Virus record (IMG/VR): IMGVR_UViG_3300025108_000056 | Coordinates: 1 to 57,294 of that record | From: a virus | DNA: 57,294 nt | Strand: one strand, 5' to 3' | Shown: one piece after another, positions 1 through 13,200 of the stretch | Numbering within the stretch: position 1 is the stretch's first letter | How the letters are laid out: every line of letters starts with the position of its first letter | Made by a program: the position numbers and the translations under genes | The notes under the pieces: model-generated | Told to the model about the DNA's origin: nothing | What the model saw: only the letters and a program-made list of their open reading frames with translations | The model's database searches: none

Positions 1-2
1 GA

Positions 3-2246
3 GGCGGCGGAGGGATGACAGGTGGGCTAATGCCATCTGCATTTAACACTCAAGGTGCTATGGGAGTATCTGCCATAGGCGGTACTGGTCTAGGTAGTGG
101 AGGTGGCTTTTCCAGCGGCTTTGGTGGTGGTTTCGGTGGAGGTCTAGGTGGTCACCCTACATCTTCTGGAGATTTGGGTAATCGTATATTACAACATTGG
201 AGTAAAAGATACATCGACTTGCCTGTAGGTTATTGGGTAGAGAAGGCCACTTTGTTAGATAATCCTGTCAAGACTGGTTTGCAGTTATGGTTGAAGCCCG
301 AAAACATAGTCGGTAATCCAAACACATCCGTAGAAACATGGAATGATGCTAGTGGTAACGGGAGACATGCTACTCAGTCTACTGCCGGGCTAAGACCGTT
401 CCATAGAATTGCATCTACTGGAGGGTTGGCCGAAGTAGTTTTCAATGGCTCTGATAGACTAGACATACCTTATAGTGCATTTTTAAACTCCGAAGAATTT
501 TGTATATTCGTTATCGCTAGGAACTTCTCGACAGGTGTAAAGCCTATTTTGAAATCCGCTACAGGCGGTTATTCGTTATCCTTCGACCAAGGTAACACAA
601 GAGTTGTGGCTGGCTGGGATGAATCTGGTGTCGCTGATTCTTTGAATTCTAATTCTGGAAGTAGCAATAGTTACAGCACTCAGTTGATATGTTACACGAT
701 GGATGACACAAACGCTAACTCAGAAGCAGACACTGTAAAGATATATTCTCGTGGCGAAGAAGTTGGCAGTAAAACATCAGGCGTTGATTACACACCTGCT
801 GGTAGCGGAGTTCTTTACTTAGGTCATGATACTAGCACTAGTTTAGATGGTGCTATACAAGAAGTGTTGATTTACAACCGAGCAGTTACTACCGACGAGC
901 GAAACCAAATAGAAGGCTATCTCGCTCGAAAATATGGCATGCACCTCAAGGAAGGTAAGTATGAGGGCTTGGCTCGATATTCTTACGACAACAAACACAT
1001 CAGAGTAGCGTTTGACAAAGAGTTAGTCGGCTCGGTCAAAGAACCACACGGTTTTCTCAATCAACGCAGGAAGACCAACATGACAATCGGCTCTATATCA
1101 GCGGGTGCGACTGTTTTACCGGTCACTGGGGGTGACCCAAGAGAGTGGTTTGAACTTACAGAAAACAATCGCCCTATGAGGATAGTGTTCAAGGAAAACG
1201 ATAGTGCTGCAAATTACCGTAAAACTAGCGGCGGTCAAGAATACTTTGGAGAAGTTACTGCTGTTACTTCTAATCAAATTACAATAAATCTATCACAAGG
1301 TAACGCTACTCACGCTACCGGAGACCAAGTGTGGATAGAGCCGTTTAGTTATGGAGATGCATCTGGCTTGAATGGTAACGATTTGTTCCCTGTAGTAATC
1401 ATACCAGTGAAGAATGCAGATACTTACGAAGCCAGCGCTTTGCCTGAAAAGGCTGTAGGGCCTGAGTTCCCTTCCCATCAAAATGGCGCTACTAGAGATA
1501 GTGGCGGAGGACTGACAAGAACCGACGAATACATTTCTTACCTGTTTTCTAAAGCAATAACTAGTGACTACATCACTTTAGGTAAAGCGGTCAATGCGGC
1601 TGGTAATCTTACTCTTGATAAAGCGTTTACTACATCAATCGGTCAATCATCTAGTGGTCACAATTCAAGAGTTACAGTTACTCAGAGTCATGAGACATCT
1701 TTGGGATTGTTAGCAGATACAATAAACACTAACTTAGGAGTAGGTCAAGCACCTGTAATCGAAGGCTTTTCTGGTGGCAAATCTGGTAAGAAAGTCAAAA
1801 GCGGCGGCGACAAAACGCAAGACATAATCGGTATATTGGCTAACAGTAATAACTTTTTGAATTTCCAACCCAGTAACAGAATTGCTAAGGTAATAGATGT
1901 AGCAAATGGCTTTGTTCAAGATACTATCTACAACACGCCGGAAGCACAAGGTGATTACATTAGAGGTATACAGATACCCTACAACTCGCTGGCTACAAAG
2001 GGTAAGTCTAATCTCGATTCGGAAGTAGCACAAAGAAATTTTTTCTTGACTACCGAAGGTAATACTAGTGACAAGTTGTCATCAATAAACAGTGTACATG
2101 CATCTCGCTTGTTTTCACATACAGCAGAAGGCCATTTCAAAAACGGCATAAGCGGCATAGTCACGGATTTCAATGTCCATCGAGAAGCGGAAATGAAAGC
2201 CTATGATTTTAGTTTGAAATTCATAGCGGCTGATATAATATTGTGA
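3..2246 (+). CDS. LamG-domain tail/fibre protein (5' end cut by window edge)
   Basis: Probable virion protein of the tail or fibre. The reading frame is open from position 3 and reads Gly-Gly-Gly-Gly before the first ATG at 15, so the true start is probably upstream of the window. Numbered from that ATG, residues 1-46 are a Gly/Ser-rich linker. Residues about 88-312 look like a LamG/concanavalin-like jelly roll (GLQLWLKP, SLDGAIQEVLIYNR, ERNQIEGYLARKYG). Residues about 355-443 hold a small beta-module (GEVTAVTSNQITI...GDQVWIEPF). The C-terminal part (GDKTQDIIG, about 598; RGIQIPYNSL, about 650; RNFFLTTEG) is shared with the next gene. No enzyme motif was seen. The LamG call is from pattern recognition only; carbohydrate or receptor binding is inferred from the fold. 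Confidence 0.6.
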   Translation, partial: GGGGMTGGLMPSAFNTQGAMGVSAIGGTGLGSGGGFSSGFGGGFGGGLGGHPTSSGDLGNRILQHWSKRYIDLPVGYWVEKATLLDNPVKTGLQLWLKPENIVGNPNTSVETWNDASGNGRHATQSTAGLRPFHRIASTGGLAEVVFNGSDRLDIPYSAFLNSEEFCIFVIARNFSTGVKPILKSATGGYSLSFDQGNTRVVAGWDESGVADSLNSNSGSSNSYSTQLICYTMDDTNANSEADTVKIYSRGEEVGSKTSGVDYTPAGSGVLYLGHDTSTSLDGAIQEVLIYNRAVTTDERNQIEGYLARKYGMHLKEGKYEGLARYSYDNKHIRVAFDKELVGSVKEPHGFLNQRRKTNMTIGSISAGATVLPVTGGDPREWFELTENNRPMRIVFKENDSAANYRKTSGGQEYFGEVTAVTSNQITINLSQGNATHATGDQVWIEPFSYGDASGLNGNDLFPVVIIPVKNADTYEASALPEKAVGPEFPSHQNGATRDSGGGLTRTDEYISYLFSKAITSDYITLGKAVNAAGNLTLDKAFTTSIGQSSSGHNSRVTVTQSHETSLGLLADTINTNLGVGQAPVIEGFSGGKSGKKVKSGGDKTQDIIGILANSNNFLNFQPSNRIAKVIDVANGFVQDTIYNTPEAQGDYIRGIQIPYNSLATKGKSNLDSEVAQRNFFLTTEGNTSDKLSSINSVHASRLFSHTAEGHFKNGISGIVTDFNVHREAEMKAYDFSLKFIAADIIL

Positions 2247-2255
2247 GGTGAGAAA

Positions 2256-4262
2256 ATGGCGATACCAATCAGACTATTACTTGCTAACGGTAAAGACCAG
2301 ATTGATTTGGTTGCTCAAAGCATAGACATGTCAGTCGATAGGAAAGCCAGCGCTTTTCCTACTCCCGATAACATGCTCAAGCGATTCGCAATAGACACTA
2401 ACACTCCTCAAATACAGATAGAAGTAAATGGTATATTCGTTGATGATGAAGGAGTAAACGCTAATTCTGATGGTATATTTGAGGCAGAGCCTATGAGAAG
2501 CGCAATTAATTTTGGTGCATTCTTTCCTACTAATTCATCTTCACCTTTATCCTCGTTGCAGCACTTTTGTGGAACAAACGGAGTAGATGCTATATCACTT
2601 AATGGTTTAAATTTAGATTCAGAGTTCAAAGTTATAAACAGATTAAGTAAAAACCAAAGTAATATTGTAACGGTACAGGCTTTACCGGGTTCAAATATGG
2701 AATTTGCTAGCGATAGCACTGCACAGATTGATGCTAACGCTTATCGAAATTTTAACTCTGCTTCTGTATTTTCTACTTCCTTCAACCAAATAACAGTGAA
2801 CTATTCGGGGTCTGGTACTTTCACTGCCGAAAATGAATTCAACATAGGCGACAGGTTAGTAAAGTCAAGCGGGTTGACAATAGGTGACATTCAATCTATA
2901 TCTGGTAATGTCATTACATTTACCGGTAACATAGCCAACGCTTTGTCAGCAGGTGAACAAATACATTTATCTTTACAAGTATTCGATTCTGCTGGTTTCA
3001 AAATAGGAAATATAGAACATATAACAGATGATAGCAGCATTCCAAACGGTACTAAAGCAATTTATAATATTAAATTGCATGAAACAAATACTGTACCTTT
3101 GTTAGAAAACGCTTCTATATTCATAGATAGGAGAGAAAGTATGGTTGAAAGATTCAACAATCAAGCAATTAAACTTATACCTAGTTTTTGGCTTTCTAAT
3201 CCTGACAAAGTTAACGCCCAGTCTATCGTTACTCACGACAGTTCAATGGATAGTAATCTTACTAGTTTTTCTACATCTACCATGTCTAGTTCAGTCCCAA
3301 GAATAGGAGTCAGAATACAATTTGATATAGGAAGCACTTATACAAATGCTCCGACTATAGCACTTAAAGCATTTCAGGGGAGAGCAGGTGACGCTTCTGA
3401 TGCAGCGAAATATGACGCTGTAATCAATTTACCAATCAGAGACATACATACAGTTGACAATCCTGCTTTAGAAATGGCTAACAGAGTGAAGGCAGCATTT
3501 GAGTTAAACGGCGATGCAATCGTAACTAGTTCGTATTATACTGGATTTTTGAAAAAACCTAATAACACTTTTGGCGGAGGTCGAAAGTTAAGTGATGCAT
3601 TTAGAGTAATCCAAAACGGAACTATATTGACTTTTGAACAACTACATTCACCCCCAGAGCCAATATTACATCCTTCTATAATAAGCGCTGATTTGAATTC
3701 TTTTTTTGGAGAAACTCAATTTCATAGCCAAAGTCACACACCTGTAGAGTCAAGAAAATCAGCAGGTGATAAGGCGCAAGATTTGATAGGTTTGGTTTCT
3801 AATTCAGACCGAACAGTAGACTTGTTGAGAGGTATACAGATACCTTACGACAGCCTGATACAAAGTTCTGGGGTAACTGGAGTAGCCCGTAATTTCTTTT
3901 TGACTTTTGGTGAAGTGCCCGTATTGGACAAAGGTTCAGCGAGCAACAATCGCCCCGCTTCTCAAAAAATGGACAATCTTTTGTTGAACATGACTGGGCT
4001 ACAAACAGATGACAGTCCAGACAGTTGGTTTGAAAGAAATTTGAAAGCAATTACTCCAAATGAGATAGAATCTCTATTTGGCTTTTTGGTCGGTATAGGC
4101 AAGGATGCAATATGGCTGACTCTGCAAACTAATCTTTCTAGTGTAAATGAAGGCGGTATTAGGATAATACCGGAGAAACTTCATGTGCGTTATGATGCTG
4201 GGAACAACTACTACGCTTACAGTTTGTTATTGTCAGCATCGGACTTCGTAATAGGTGTGTAA
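2256..4262 (+). CDS. tail/fibre protein paralogous to the C-terminal part of the preceding protein
   Basis: 668 residues. The start is decided by GAGGTGAG just upstream, which overlaps the previous stop. Residues about 185-243 carry the beta-module seen in the neighbours (IGDIQSISGNVITFTGN...AGEQIHLSLQ). From about 504 the protein has GDKAQDLIGLVSNS, then RGIQIPYDSL (about 525), ARNFFLTFGE and an aromatic beta-rich C-terminus (YYAYSLLLSASDFVIGV). This matches, in order, the end of the upstream protein, so the two probably arose by duplication and may assemble in the same tail structure. It lacks the LamG domain of the first protein. No signal peptide, membrane segment or catalytic motif is apparent. 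The structural role is inferred from context. Confidence 0.55.
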   Translation: MAIPIRLLLANGKDQIDLVAQSIDMSVDRKASAFPTPDNMLKRFAIDTNTPQIQIEVNGIFVDDEGVNANSDGIFEAEPMRSAINFGAFFPTNSSSPLSSLQHFCGTNGVDAISLNGLNLDSEFKVINRLSKNQSNIVTVQALPGSNMEFASDSTAQIDANAYRNFNSASVFSTSFNQITVNYSGSGTFTAENEFNIGDRLVKSSGLTIGDIQSISGNVITFTGNIANALSAGEQIHLSLQVFDSAGFKIGNIEHITDDSSIPNGTKAIYNIKLHETNTVPLLENASIFIDRRESMVERFNNQAIKLIPSFWLSNPDKVNAQSIVTHDSSMDSNLTSFSTSTMSSSVPRIGVRIQFDIGSTYTNAPTIALKAFQGRAGDASDAAKYDAVINLPIRDIHTVDNPALEMANRVKAAFELNGDAIVTSSYYTGFLKKPNNTFGGGRKLSDAFRVIQNGTILTFEQLHSPPEPILHPSIISADLNSFFGETQFHSQSHTPVESRKSAGDKAQDLIGLVSNSDRTVDLLRGIQIPYDSLIQSSGVTGVARNFFLTFGEVPVLDKGSASNNRPASQKMDNLLLNMTGLQTDDSPDSWFERNLKAITPNEIESLFGFLVGIGKDAIWLTLQTNLSSVNEGGIRIIPEKLHVRYDAGNNYYAYSLLLSASDFVIGV

Positions 4263-4263
4263 T

Positions 4264-7200
4264 ATGAGTTTACTAATAGATGCTGGATATGGATTGAAAT
4301 TCAACGGTATAAGCGATAGCGTTTTAGTTCCTACAAACAATACTAATTTGCATGGCGCACAGACCAAAGAAAGAAAGAGACTACCTACCTCTATGAGTTC
4401 TTTTACTTTGGAAACTTGGTTTATTCCTGATTCTGGCGGTACTATATTTGAACAAGACAATGTTATGAGGCTTACAGTAGGTTCTCCTAGTAGTTCAGCA
4501 CCTGCTTTCTTTGAGGTTAGATTGAGAAATAAAAATAATGGTAAAGACAATGTATTCACACTTAGCAGCGCAAAGGCTGTAAACAAGGCAAACGGGTTAC
4601 TTGCTTACTGGGATGGTATCCTTTTCCCAACTAACAATTCTACTATCAACTCTGCAAACTTAGGTTCAGATGTCGATACTAATGATGTTACTGCTTTTGC
4701 TGAGGGTTCCAGAGAGTTGCTGAATGTTACTGTTACATTCGACAGGAGAATACTCAGCATGCATGTCAACGGTGACTTACTCGTCGAGCAAGTGTTAGAA
4801 GAAGAACACGAACTTGTACCACAGCAAAGTCAAATGTTTTTGGGCGGTAGAGGTGGAGATTTTAGAGGGACATTAGAAACCATCCATTTGTCTGCTAGCG
4901 CTCTGCCTTCTGGTAGACAACAATTCGCACCAATTAAAGGTGATAACACACTTGGTCTATGGCGATTTGAAGAGCCAATTGACCCTATTGCTATGAGAGT
5001 AGAAACTCCCGCTTTGGTTGCATCTACGGCAAGTTATTCTACTTTTACTGTAAGTACAACTGTGGCTAATGATTTGATAAAAGAATTGACTGGTTCGACT
5101 AGTAGTTCTACAGTTTTGTTTACCAACTCTCCGTACAGTGCTGGTAAATACTCTTACAAAGTTTACACTGCTACTTCTAGCAATGACAGAGAACTAGAAA
5201 AAGTACCATTCAACTTAATTATTAATCCTTTAGGTTACGACAAAAAGACAGGTAAACCTACCAACAAAGCCCCTGAAAGAGTAAGGTTGCGCTCTATAAA
5301 TCCGAATAGTGGACAAATAACGGTTACATCAATTCACTTAGATTTCTCCGCAAATCCTACTACTGGACAAAGAGGACTACTAATGGCCCATGACGCAGGT
5401 GAGTTCGTAGTAGTGATAGGTGATTGTATAGTAGACGGTGGTAACGGCAATGTATTCCAACCACAAGGTAGCGGCACTCAGTTTTCTCAAAGACAAGGTC
5501 AGGTTATAATTGATGAAAGTGACTTTGAAAATCACGGCATTATGTTTTCTATGAGCATGGCAGTCGATTCTCACGAATACAATCAATTTTCTGCAAGTAC
5601 GACTAACATGGGTACTGATTTCTTAATTGGCCATACAGGTAGGCATATTCTAAATCATGTCAAAAGCCATCCGTTTATGGGTCTACTCCCACCGCCTGAA
5701 TCGCACAATGTCGAAAAGAAATTAGATGCAGGTAGTGATGTAGTCAATGCTACCTTTATGCCTCAGTTTGGTAACATAAAGGATATAGTACCAGTCAATA
5801 GCGTAATCTCTAGTTTTGATACTCATGGTAAAATTCCTGTAAACGATTTAGTTTATTCATCTGTTGTGTCCACCTTTATAGAAAATGGCATGTCTGATAT
5901 AGACGACACTAAAAGAGGATTATTAGCAATAGGTGGACCTCAGTTCAACACTGAACCTTTCCTATTGAAGTCTATATCTTCTACAGATGCTAAGAGCGAT
6001 ATTAAAGCGCTGATACCTTCCAACGAAGATAGAATAGCAACATTAGTTTTACCTGAGTTAGAAACTTACGACTATGCACCTTTTGTACAAATACACTATA
6101 ACGCAATAGACCGAACAGGTGAACATTTTGATGTTGGAGCCACATCCAGATTGACTGCGAACATTTCTACTGCCACGCTTACTTTACAAAGCGTAAAATC
6201 GTTTGGAGTAGACGGTACTGTAATACCAGCCAGTCGAATATCAATAAATGGGGAGACACCTTTTACTTCTTATACCAACCAAACGGCTACGATAACTTAT
6301 AGCGCTAAGACAATCGTATTTTCTGCTACTCCCAATAATAGTGCGTTCAATGCCGCTGCCGTTAACAATGCCATAGTAAAGTTATCAGATAACTTTCCTA
6401 AATTATTAATCAACAAAACTTTACCCGATGTCAGTACAATAGTTACGGGTACAACGAGTATACTTGATTTGATGAGGACATCTGCTAATACTAGCCCTCT
6501 AACTTTAGTTTCACCCGGCGGTGTTATGACATTCAAGACTCCCAATCTATTTCCGTTTGACGATGGTCAGTTAGAAGGAGACGATTCAGAAGGATTAGTT
6601 GGCGAAGGGCAACTAGATTTGAGTTTATGTCCGACTAATTATTTACCTAGCGTTGCTACAGATGCACCTCAGACTACACCTAAAGGGATAGGTTTGGCTC
6701 AATCAGAGTTATCTAACAGGTCTTCTGTATTTCATAGAGTACTTGTCCGTAATCATTTCGTCAAATCTTCTGATTACGATGAACTAGCCAATGTAAAATT
6801 AAGGAAAACGACTAACGGGGCTAGACAAAGACTAGGTTTGACTTTTAGTGCAGACTACGCTGCTTCTACTTCGACAGCAATGAATGTAACAGGTGGTACG
6901 GTAAATAACACAATAGCAGTCGATGATGTAATTTACAAAGCAAATGGTAAGCAGTTGGGTACAGTTACTGCTGTCACTAGTAGTAGTATTACTATAGGTG
7001 CAGGTACGAGTGACGCTGTAGTAAACAAAGACGAATTATTTTTAGAACCTCAAGCGGCAGGTAGAGGTAGTACAAATCAAAGCACAGTCGTGCATGAATA
7101 CTTTGACATCATAGAACATAAGTCAAGAAACAATGTTACTAGTTTAGTCATTCAGCCTACAGATAGGAGTCGTTTCGCCCAATTATCTAAAATGATAAAA

Positions 7201-10200
7201 GATACAGAAATGAGAAACCATATCAGTATTGAACACCTTATGTCGAGAGCAAGAGTGCTTTCTTTTGGAGATGACACCGATGGCAACACTGTACTTAGGG
7301 CACACGGCTTACTTAGTGATATAGCATCCTCGACTGTCAGTGTCAAAGGCTCAGCCAGTCCAGATTCTCACATTGTCAAAGAAATCATGCCGGGTGCCCC
7401 GGTAGTGACAATGACTCTTGGCGGTGGAGGTCAAGGAGCAGTCAACACAAAGGAGACTTGGGACCCAGCCCCACTCAGCAGATTGGCTTGGAACACTCGT
7501 AGAGACTGTCAAGCCAAAGTCAATGCTACTATCAGTATAGGTACAAAGAGACAGATATCAGTGCTACCTTTGAACAACAATGCTGACGATTTACAATCTT
7601 GGGGAACTTATTGTTTCCCTGCTACAGGAAGAGTTTATCTTGAATTATCAGGTAACCAAGGAGAACAAAAGCAGTTTGCCAGTGCTGAATATACCAGTAA
7701 GACAGGTACTTTATTTTCATTCAGTAACAGTACTGGACTTGTAGGTTCAGGTACATTTGTACTAGCGGATGGCTCAGAAGCGGATTCATTCAACGCTTGG
7801 GTTACTGCTACTGGAATAGATGAGACTAGCGTACTGCATGTCGATGATAAGTTTAGCGAAGAGTCAATGTGTAATGACGGGACAACAATCAACGACAGGT
7901 TGTTCCAGAGCCTAGACACGGTTCAGCACGATTACCAGTTAGGTAGTCAGTACGCAAGCACTCGTGCGCTTGTTGAAATACCTCTATTTGAGGAGTTCTT
8001 CTTTGACAATCCAGACAAGGGTATTTTCCCCGGCCCTGATAACAGTATGAAGTTGCACATAGACGCTACTCATACAGCGCATTCTTGGAACCCTAATCCA
8101 GTCGGTAGAAGAGCAGATGCTATTTCTCCTCAAGACCCTGAGATTTTTGGTCCGTTTTCTTACACTATCCAAAGAGGTACGCACCGTAGTGGTACCAAGG
8201 TAACCAGACCTTACGACTCAAGTAATTATCGTGTCTATGTCGAAGATGCTAATATCTTTCCTATACCAACAGCGCCTCCTACAGAAGTTGCTAATCTAGG
8301 TGGGCAGGCTAGATACCGAAGAGCATTTTTGCCTAACGGAGAATGGTTTACTTACAGCGCTAGAAACACCTCCGACCACTATCTTACTGTAGTCGATTCG
8401 GGAGACGACCACGCATTCAGTGCAAACTTCTTGCGAGACATCAGAGTTGGAGCACACATTACTCCTGCTCCGGGTTATCAGGATATGAATTACAACAGTA
8501 TTGCTGACAATCCAAGTTTGATTAGTGCTGGTTACGAAAGAAGAAGGTCGTTTTACTATGACCGTTCTAATGTTACAACACAAGGTGGTAACGCTGACTA
8601 CGGGATGAAGCAATATGTCAGTGCTATCGAGTTAAGGGCTGGCCCCTCTACCAATCCCCATTTACCAAAGATTATCAGTAAGCGACCTAGAGCAAAGGCG
8701 GTTTTGGTTGTTGGAAGTCCTGCGACTTCTATCAAATTAGATGATGCCAGCCTTTTCCCTATCAAAAGTCCTGACAACGATTATAATTTTAGAGTTGCTT
8801 GGGTAGATTCTAGTGGAAATGTGAAGAGAGGGTTTTACAATAATAGGTCAGGAAACACATTAACTATTACCAGCCCTGATACTGGTTTTACTCCTTCGGC
8901 AGGTGACGAAATATATGTTGAAGACTTGTACGCTACTTCTGCAAGCACTTGGCCAAAAGTCAAAGAGACATTCCTAAACAGGGCTTGGGCACATCCTTAC
9001 TGTCCGGGTGGAATTAGACAAGGTGATACAATATGGATGAACATGCACTACACCAATCCTCACGCAGTTGAAGGTCTGTTCTGTAAGAGTAGAGGAACGC
9101 TTAACGAAGCAGAGGTTTGGAAAGGCTTTAACGGCGGAGTAGGGGAAGTAGATGCTAACCCAAGGGATAGTATTCCATTAGAAAACTTCCTTATCGGAAA
9201 TAGTTGTATAGAAACGGCTCAGAACTTAGTACAGCACATTAACAAAACAATCGAATTGAACTACCTTGAGGTTGTAGGAACTTCAATAACTGCACCAGTT
9301 GTTGCTTACTTAGACCCTTACCAGTGTACGGACAATTTTGTTAGAATATTACTTTACGATGTGGGCCATGACCGTGAATTTATTGCATTCCAAGATTTAC
9401 ACATGCAGGTTCAGTCAAGCCCTGCCGCTGCTAGAATTAGCGAAGAGGATGCTAACAAAACAGGAGTTGTAAAGAATACTGTCACAGATTCAGGTACCCA
9501 ATTAGATGTTGCGGCTGGTTTCCCTAGCCAAAACAAGAGAATGAATACTACTACAAAATCTGATTTTATCGAGGCAAGTTACGCTCACGCATCTGATTGG
9601 AATGAAAGTTACTCTGGTGCAATATCGGAGCATAATGTTGGTGGGCTAACAAATATAGACAAAGACAGTTATAGCAGTAGAACTAATCCAGCAGTAGCCT
9701 CAGCAAACGAAGCATTAATCCAACATCAAGTGATTGATGACACAAGTAGAGAATCTTCTACTTTCTTTGATACCCCAGACGGTACTAGAGTTATACCTGC
9801 TTTCTTAGCCATGAAAGGTATTAGGAACTCAGTATTAGATTTAACTTCACATACTGAGGCGAGATTGCAGTATTTAGACCAATGGACTGATATGGATTTC
9901 GTCAGAAGATTAACCCTAGATTTAGGAGAAGTTGCGCTCAAAGACGGCGTGACCAATATAGAATCGGCTGCTAGAGAAGTGGTTAGGTTAATTAATCAAG
10001 CAGGTGCAAGGAATGGTAAAACACACGCTCGTAGACCAAATGACCAATTCTTAGGTGACAGTTCTAAGTTTGACTTATCTAGCCCCGGACCTAAGTCAAA
10101 TGCTTATAGTACGAATATTGACCCAGCGGCCACTCACCTTCATGCTGATTTCGCTGCTACTGCTTCAACACACGACCCTGCGCCTTTCTGGGACCCAAGC

Positions 10201-13200
10201 AAAGCGTTTTCAAGCCATGACCGTGGTACTCACATGGGATATGTTCGTGCCCATCTTGGAAGAGTCGTTCTTGACTCAGAAGATAATCCGGGCTTTTCTA
10301 TAGTAATACACTCTACTATTCCGGGTGCCGCTGGTCGTAATTTCTGTACTTGGTTAGACAGTAGTAAAGCACAGAGTCCTTACAGACCACAGTTTTTGAT
10401 AGGTCACGGTGGCCGTTTCAGAAACTATTGGTGCCAGCCCGATGAGATGACTGGAGAGAATATGCATCCTGCGCCTATGCCTATCAACAGATTCGGTAGA
10501 CCGTTTGCGCCTATCACGACATTGAAAGAGCATTTACCTCCAGAAAATCCTAGTGACCCGTTTTTGAACAACTTAAATTTCGGGCCAGACAGGACTGATA
10601 GTGCAGGTGCATTAGTGTCTGCTAATACAGAAGTTGTCAGCGGAAGGAATAGTAATACTTTACTCAATGAATCGTTTGAAACCAAGAGTCCTGCTTCTAC
10701 TTTAGTAGACGGACTCAGGATAGGTACAAGAGCCAAGGCTAGAATTAACTTTGGTGGCTTGACCCAAGCAGGAGTACCCGGTTGGGCACCTGATGTAAGT
10801 AAGTGGGGCTTTGATAATGATGGTACTCAAAATCATTTCCTATCTAAATACGGCAACCCATCAAATGTATCAGATGCTATGACAGTCACTACTGATGGTA
10901 GTAACGACGGTTATATTCCAAAAGCAGATATGAAGAAAGAAAACATAGGTAACAATCCACTTTACGGCTTTAGGTTCGTAGACCACCGAGGAGACAATCA
11001 TACAATTAGAATGGTTTACAGACAGTTTGGCCAAAGTTTTGCTAACGACAATACATACTTGCCTTCTACACTTGATGAAGAAGTTATCATCCATTTTGAT
11101 GACAGAGATGTAGGTCAGGGCGGCTTTACTATCGGTAGGCATATGGTCGGTACTGGCGAGGTGTGTGGAGAAAAGACAGGTGGTAGCACTCTAAGTAAAC
11201 TAAAAGGTAATCTTTGGAACAACTACCCTGCTCCAATTGTCGGAGTAAAGGTCGCTACAACTTACTCAAGTGGTACAATGACTGTGGTACTAGATGCTCC
11301 TTACGACACAAGCGCACCAGCGGTAATGCAAACTCACCCTGACATACTGGGTTATCTTGGATTTCCAGAAAGTGGTATGTTCCAACTTTCCACGCAAAGC
11401 GGTATCCAAGGTCTAAATTTCTACTATACTAGTAGAACGCACAACGATTACAGTGGTACTCACAAGTTCTTTGGAGTCATTGGTGGCTCTAGCAGTCATA
11501 CTAATGGCGATTGGTTTATGAGTCCTAGACTCAACTTTAGTTCTTTGCTGACCGACGAAGTGATTGCCGCAGCAGTCGAATATGCTATCAACATGCCTGA
11601 TTCAGGATTAGAAGGATTGGATGTTACGAGTTTCGATTGTACTAACATGTTCGCACCAGACGGACAAACTTTAGGCGAATGGGGAGTAAGTCCTACCGCT
11701 ATTAGAATTCATACCAGAGCAGACAGAAAGGTAGCCTTGAGTAAATTATTCGAGGCGACAAGAAGCAAAGACTGGGGATTGTTAGAAGGTGCTTCTACTG
11801 ATGCAGTTGTATCGAGTAAGCACACTGGTGGTCTGAGCGCAGGCGAAATAGATGCAGGTACAAGGTTGGATATCGGCTACATCCCTAGCACTGTGCTACA
11901 TATTACTACTAAATACCGAGGTTCTAATGCCAACACTGCTACTCCTATATTAGTTGACAGTCAAAACAACATGGTCGATATTACCACTTGGCAAAGAAAT
12001 CTCAGAGGGGAGAACTTCACCGATGTAGCAGGCGACCATATCATTCCAAGAGTAGATGCTCCTTGTCTCGAAATACACAATGTTACTTCTACTGAGGTCC
12101 ATGTTGCTAGTAATGAGTCTTGGGCTTTGTTTGGCAAGTTAGCATGTGACGATACTAACAGTTGGGGTCAACCATTTTTGATTTGGTATAGTACTACTGA
12201 TTGGGCCGAGGTTAGAAGTAAGCCGGGCACATCTAGTGTTACTCATGTAAACATAATTGCTAAGTCTGCAAACTTTTCTCCTAACAACCATGATGTTATA
12301 TTCAAGTCATATAGTAGCGACGGGTACAGTAAGGAAATAGATGGTGTCAGAAGGGCGGGTAGTAAGAAAGCCAGTCCTTTCCTTTACTTCCGTGGCGGTA
12401 GAGATAGTCCTGACCACTGGGTGCCACTGTACTTCGGCGGCGGATTCAGTGGCGCTGTTGTAGATATTAACGACGGAACTCAAAATGACTACAGTGAGTT
12501 TTACACACATCCGTATTCTTCTGGACCGACAGGCAGCGCAGGTATGCAGAATATAGGAGAAGTGGCTGGCTCTTACGCATTGTTAGATACCAATGCTATG
12601 TTGGCTATGTTCCCCGGAACTCCTTATCTCGACCAACATCGAGGACAGAATAATCCACCTTTCTTCAATCAAGATGCTTTGTTGACATTCGATATGACAA
12701 AGACTGCTAATAGCAAAGTCACAGGAATAGATTACACTGACGGGACAAATACCGTCAACGCAAATATTCCTAGCCCTATTGTCTTAAGATTTGCTCATCC
12801 TCACGCTAGATATAGCCCGTCAGGAGATGTCACAGACCATACTACCTACATGGTATTTGGCCCCGGTCAGGCTTTCCCGCACAACACAGCAGCGCATGAA
12901 CCACAAGGCTCTCGTATAGTTACACTAGGTAACGGCTACAGCGCAGTCCCTATTCATTTCAATAGCGATGCTACTAAAGATACATTCCTACCTAATCAAT
13001 TGGCTAACGGTGACTCGACTGAGCACAGTGGTTTCAACAGAGGTAGTGCTGAGGCTCACCTACCTATGACTACCTTCTTCCAGAAAAACAACGAGACTGG
13101 ATTTAACTATGTTATGAATTGGCAGCCTACCAAAGGATTCCCATCAGAAGATGCAAGTGCCACTAAAAACTACAACCAAGTTAACACTAAGGCTTTCTAT

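Noticed and set aside
10055-10303. Open frames within and opposite the giant gene, for example 82 codons at 10055 and many on the minus strand
   Set aside because: They lack ribosome-binding sites and domain signals and overlap the giant frame completely.
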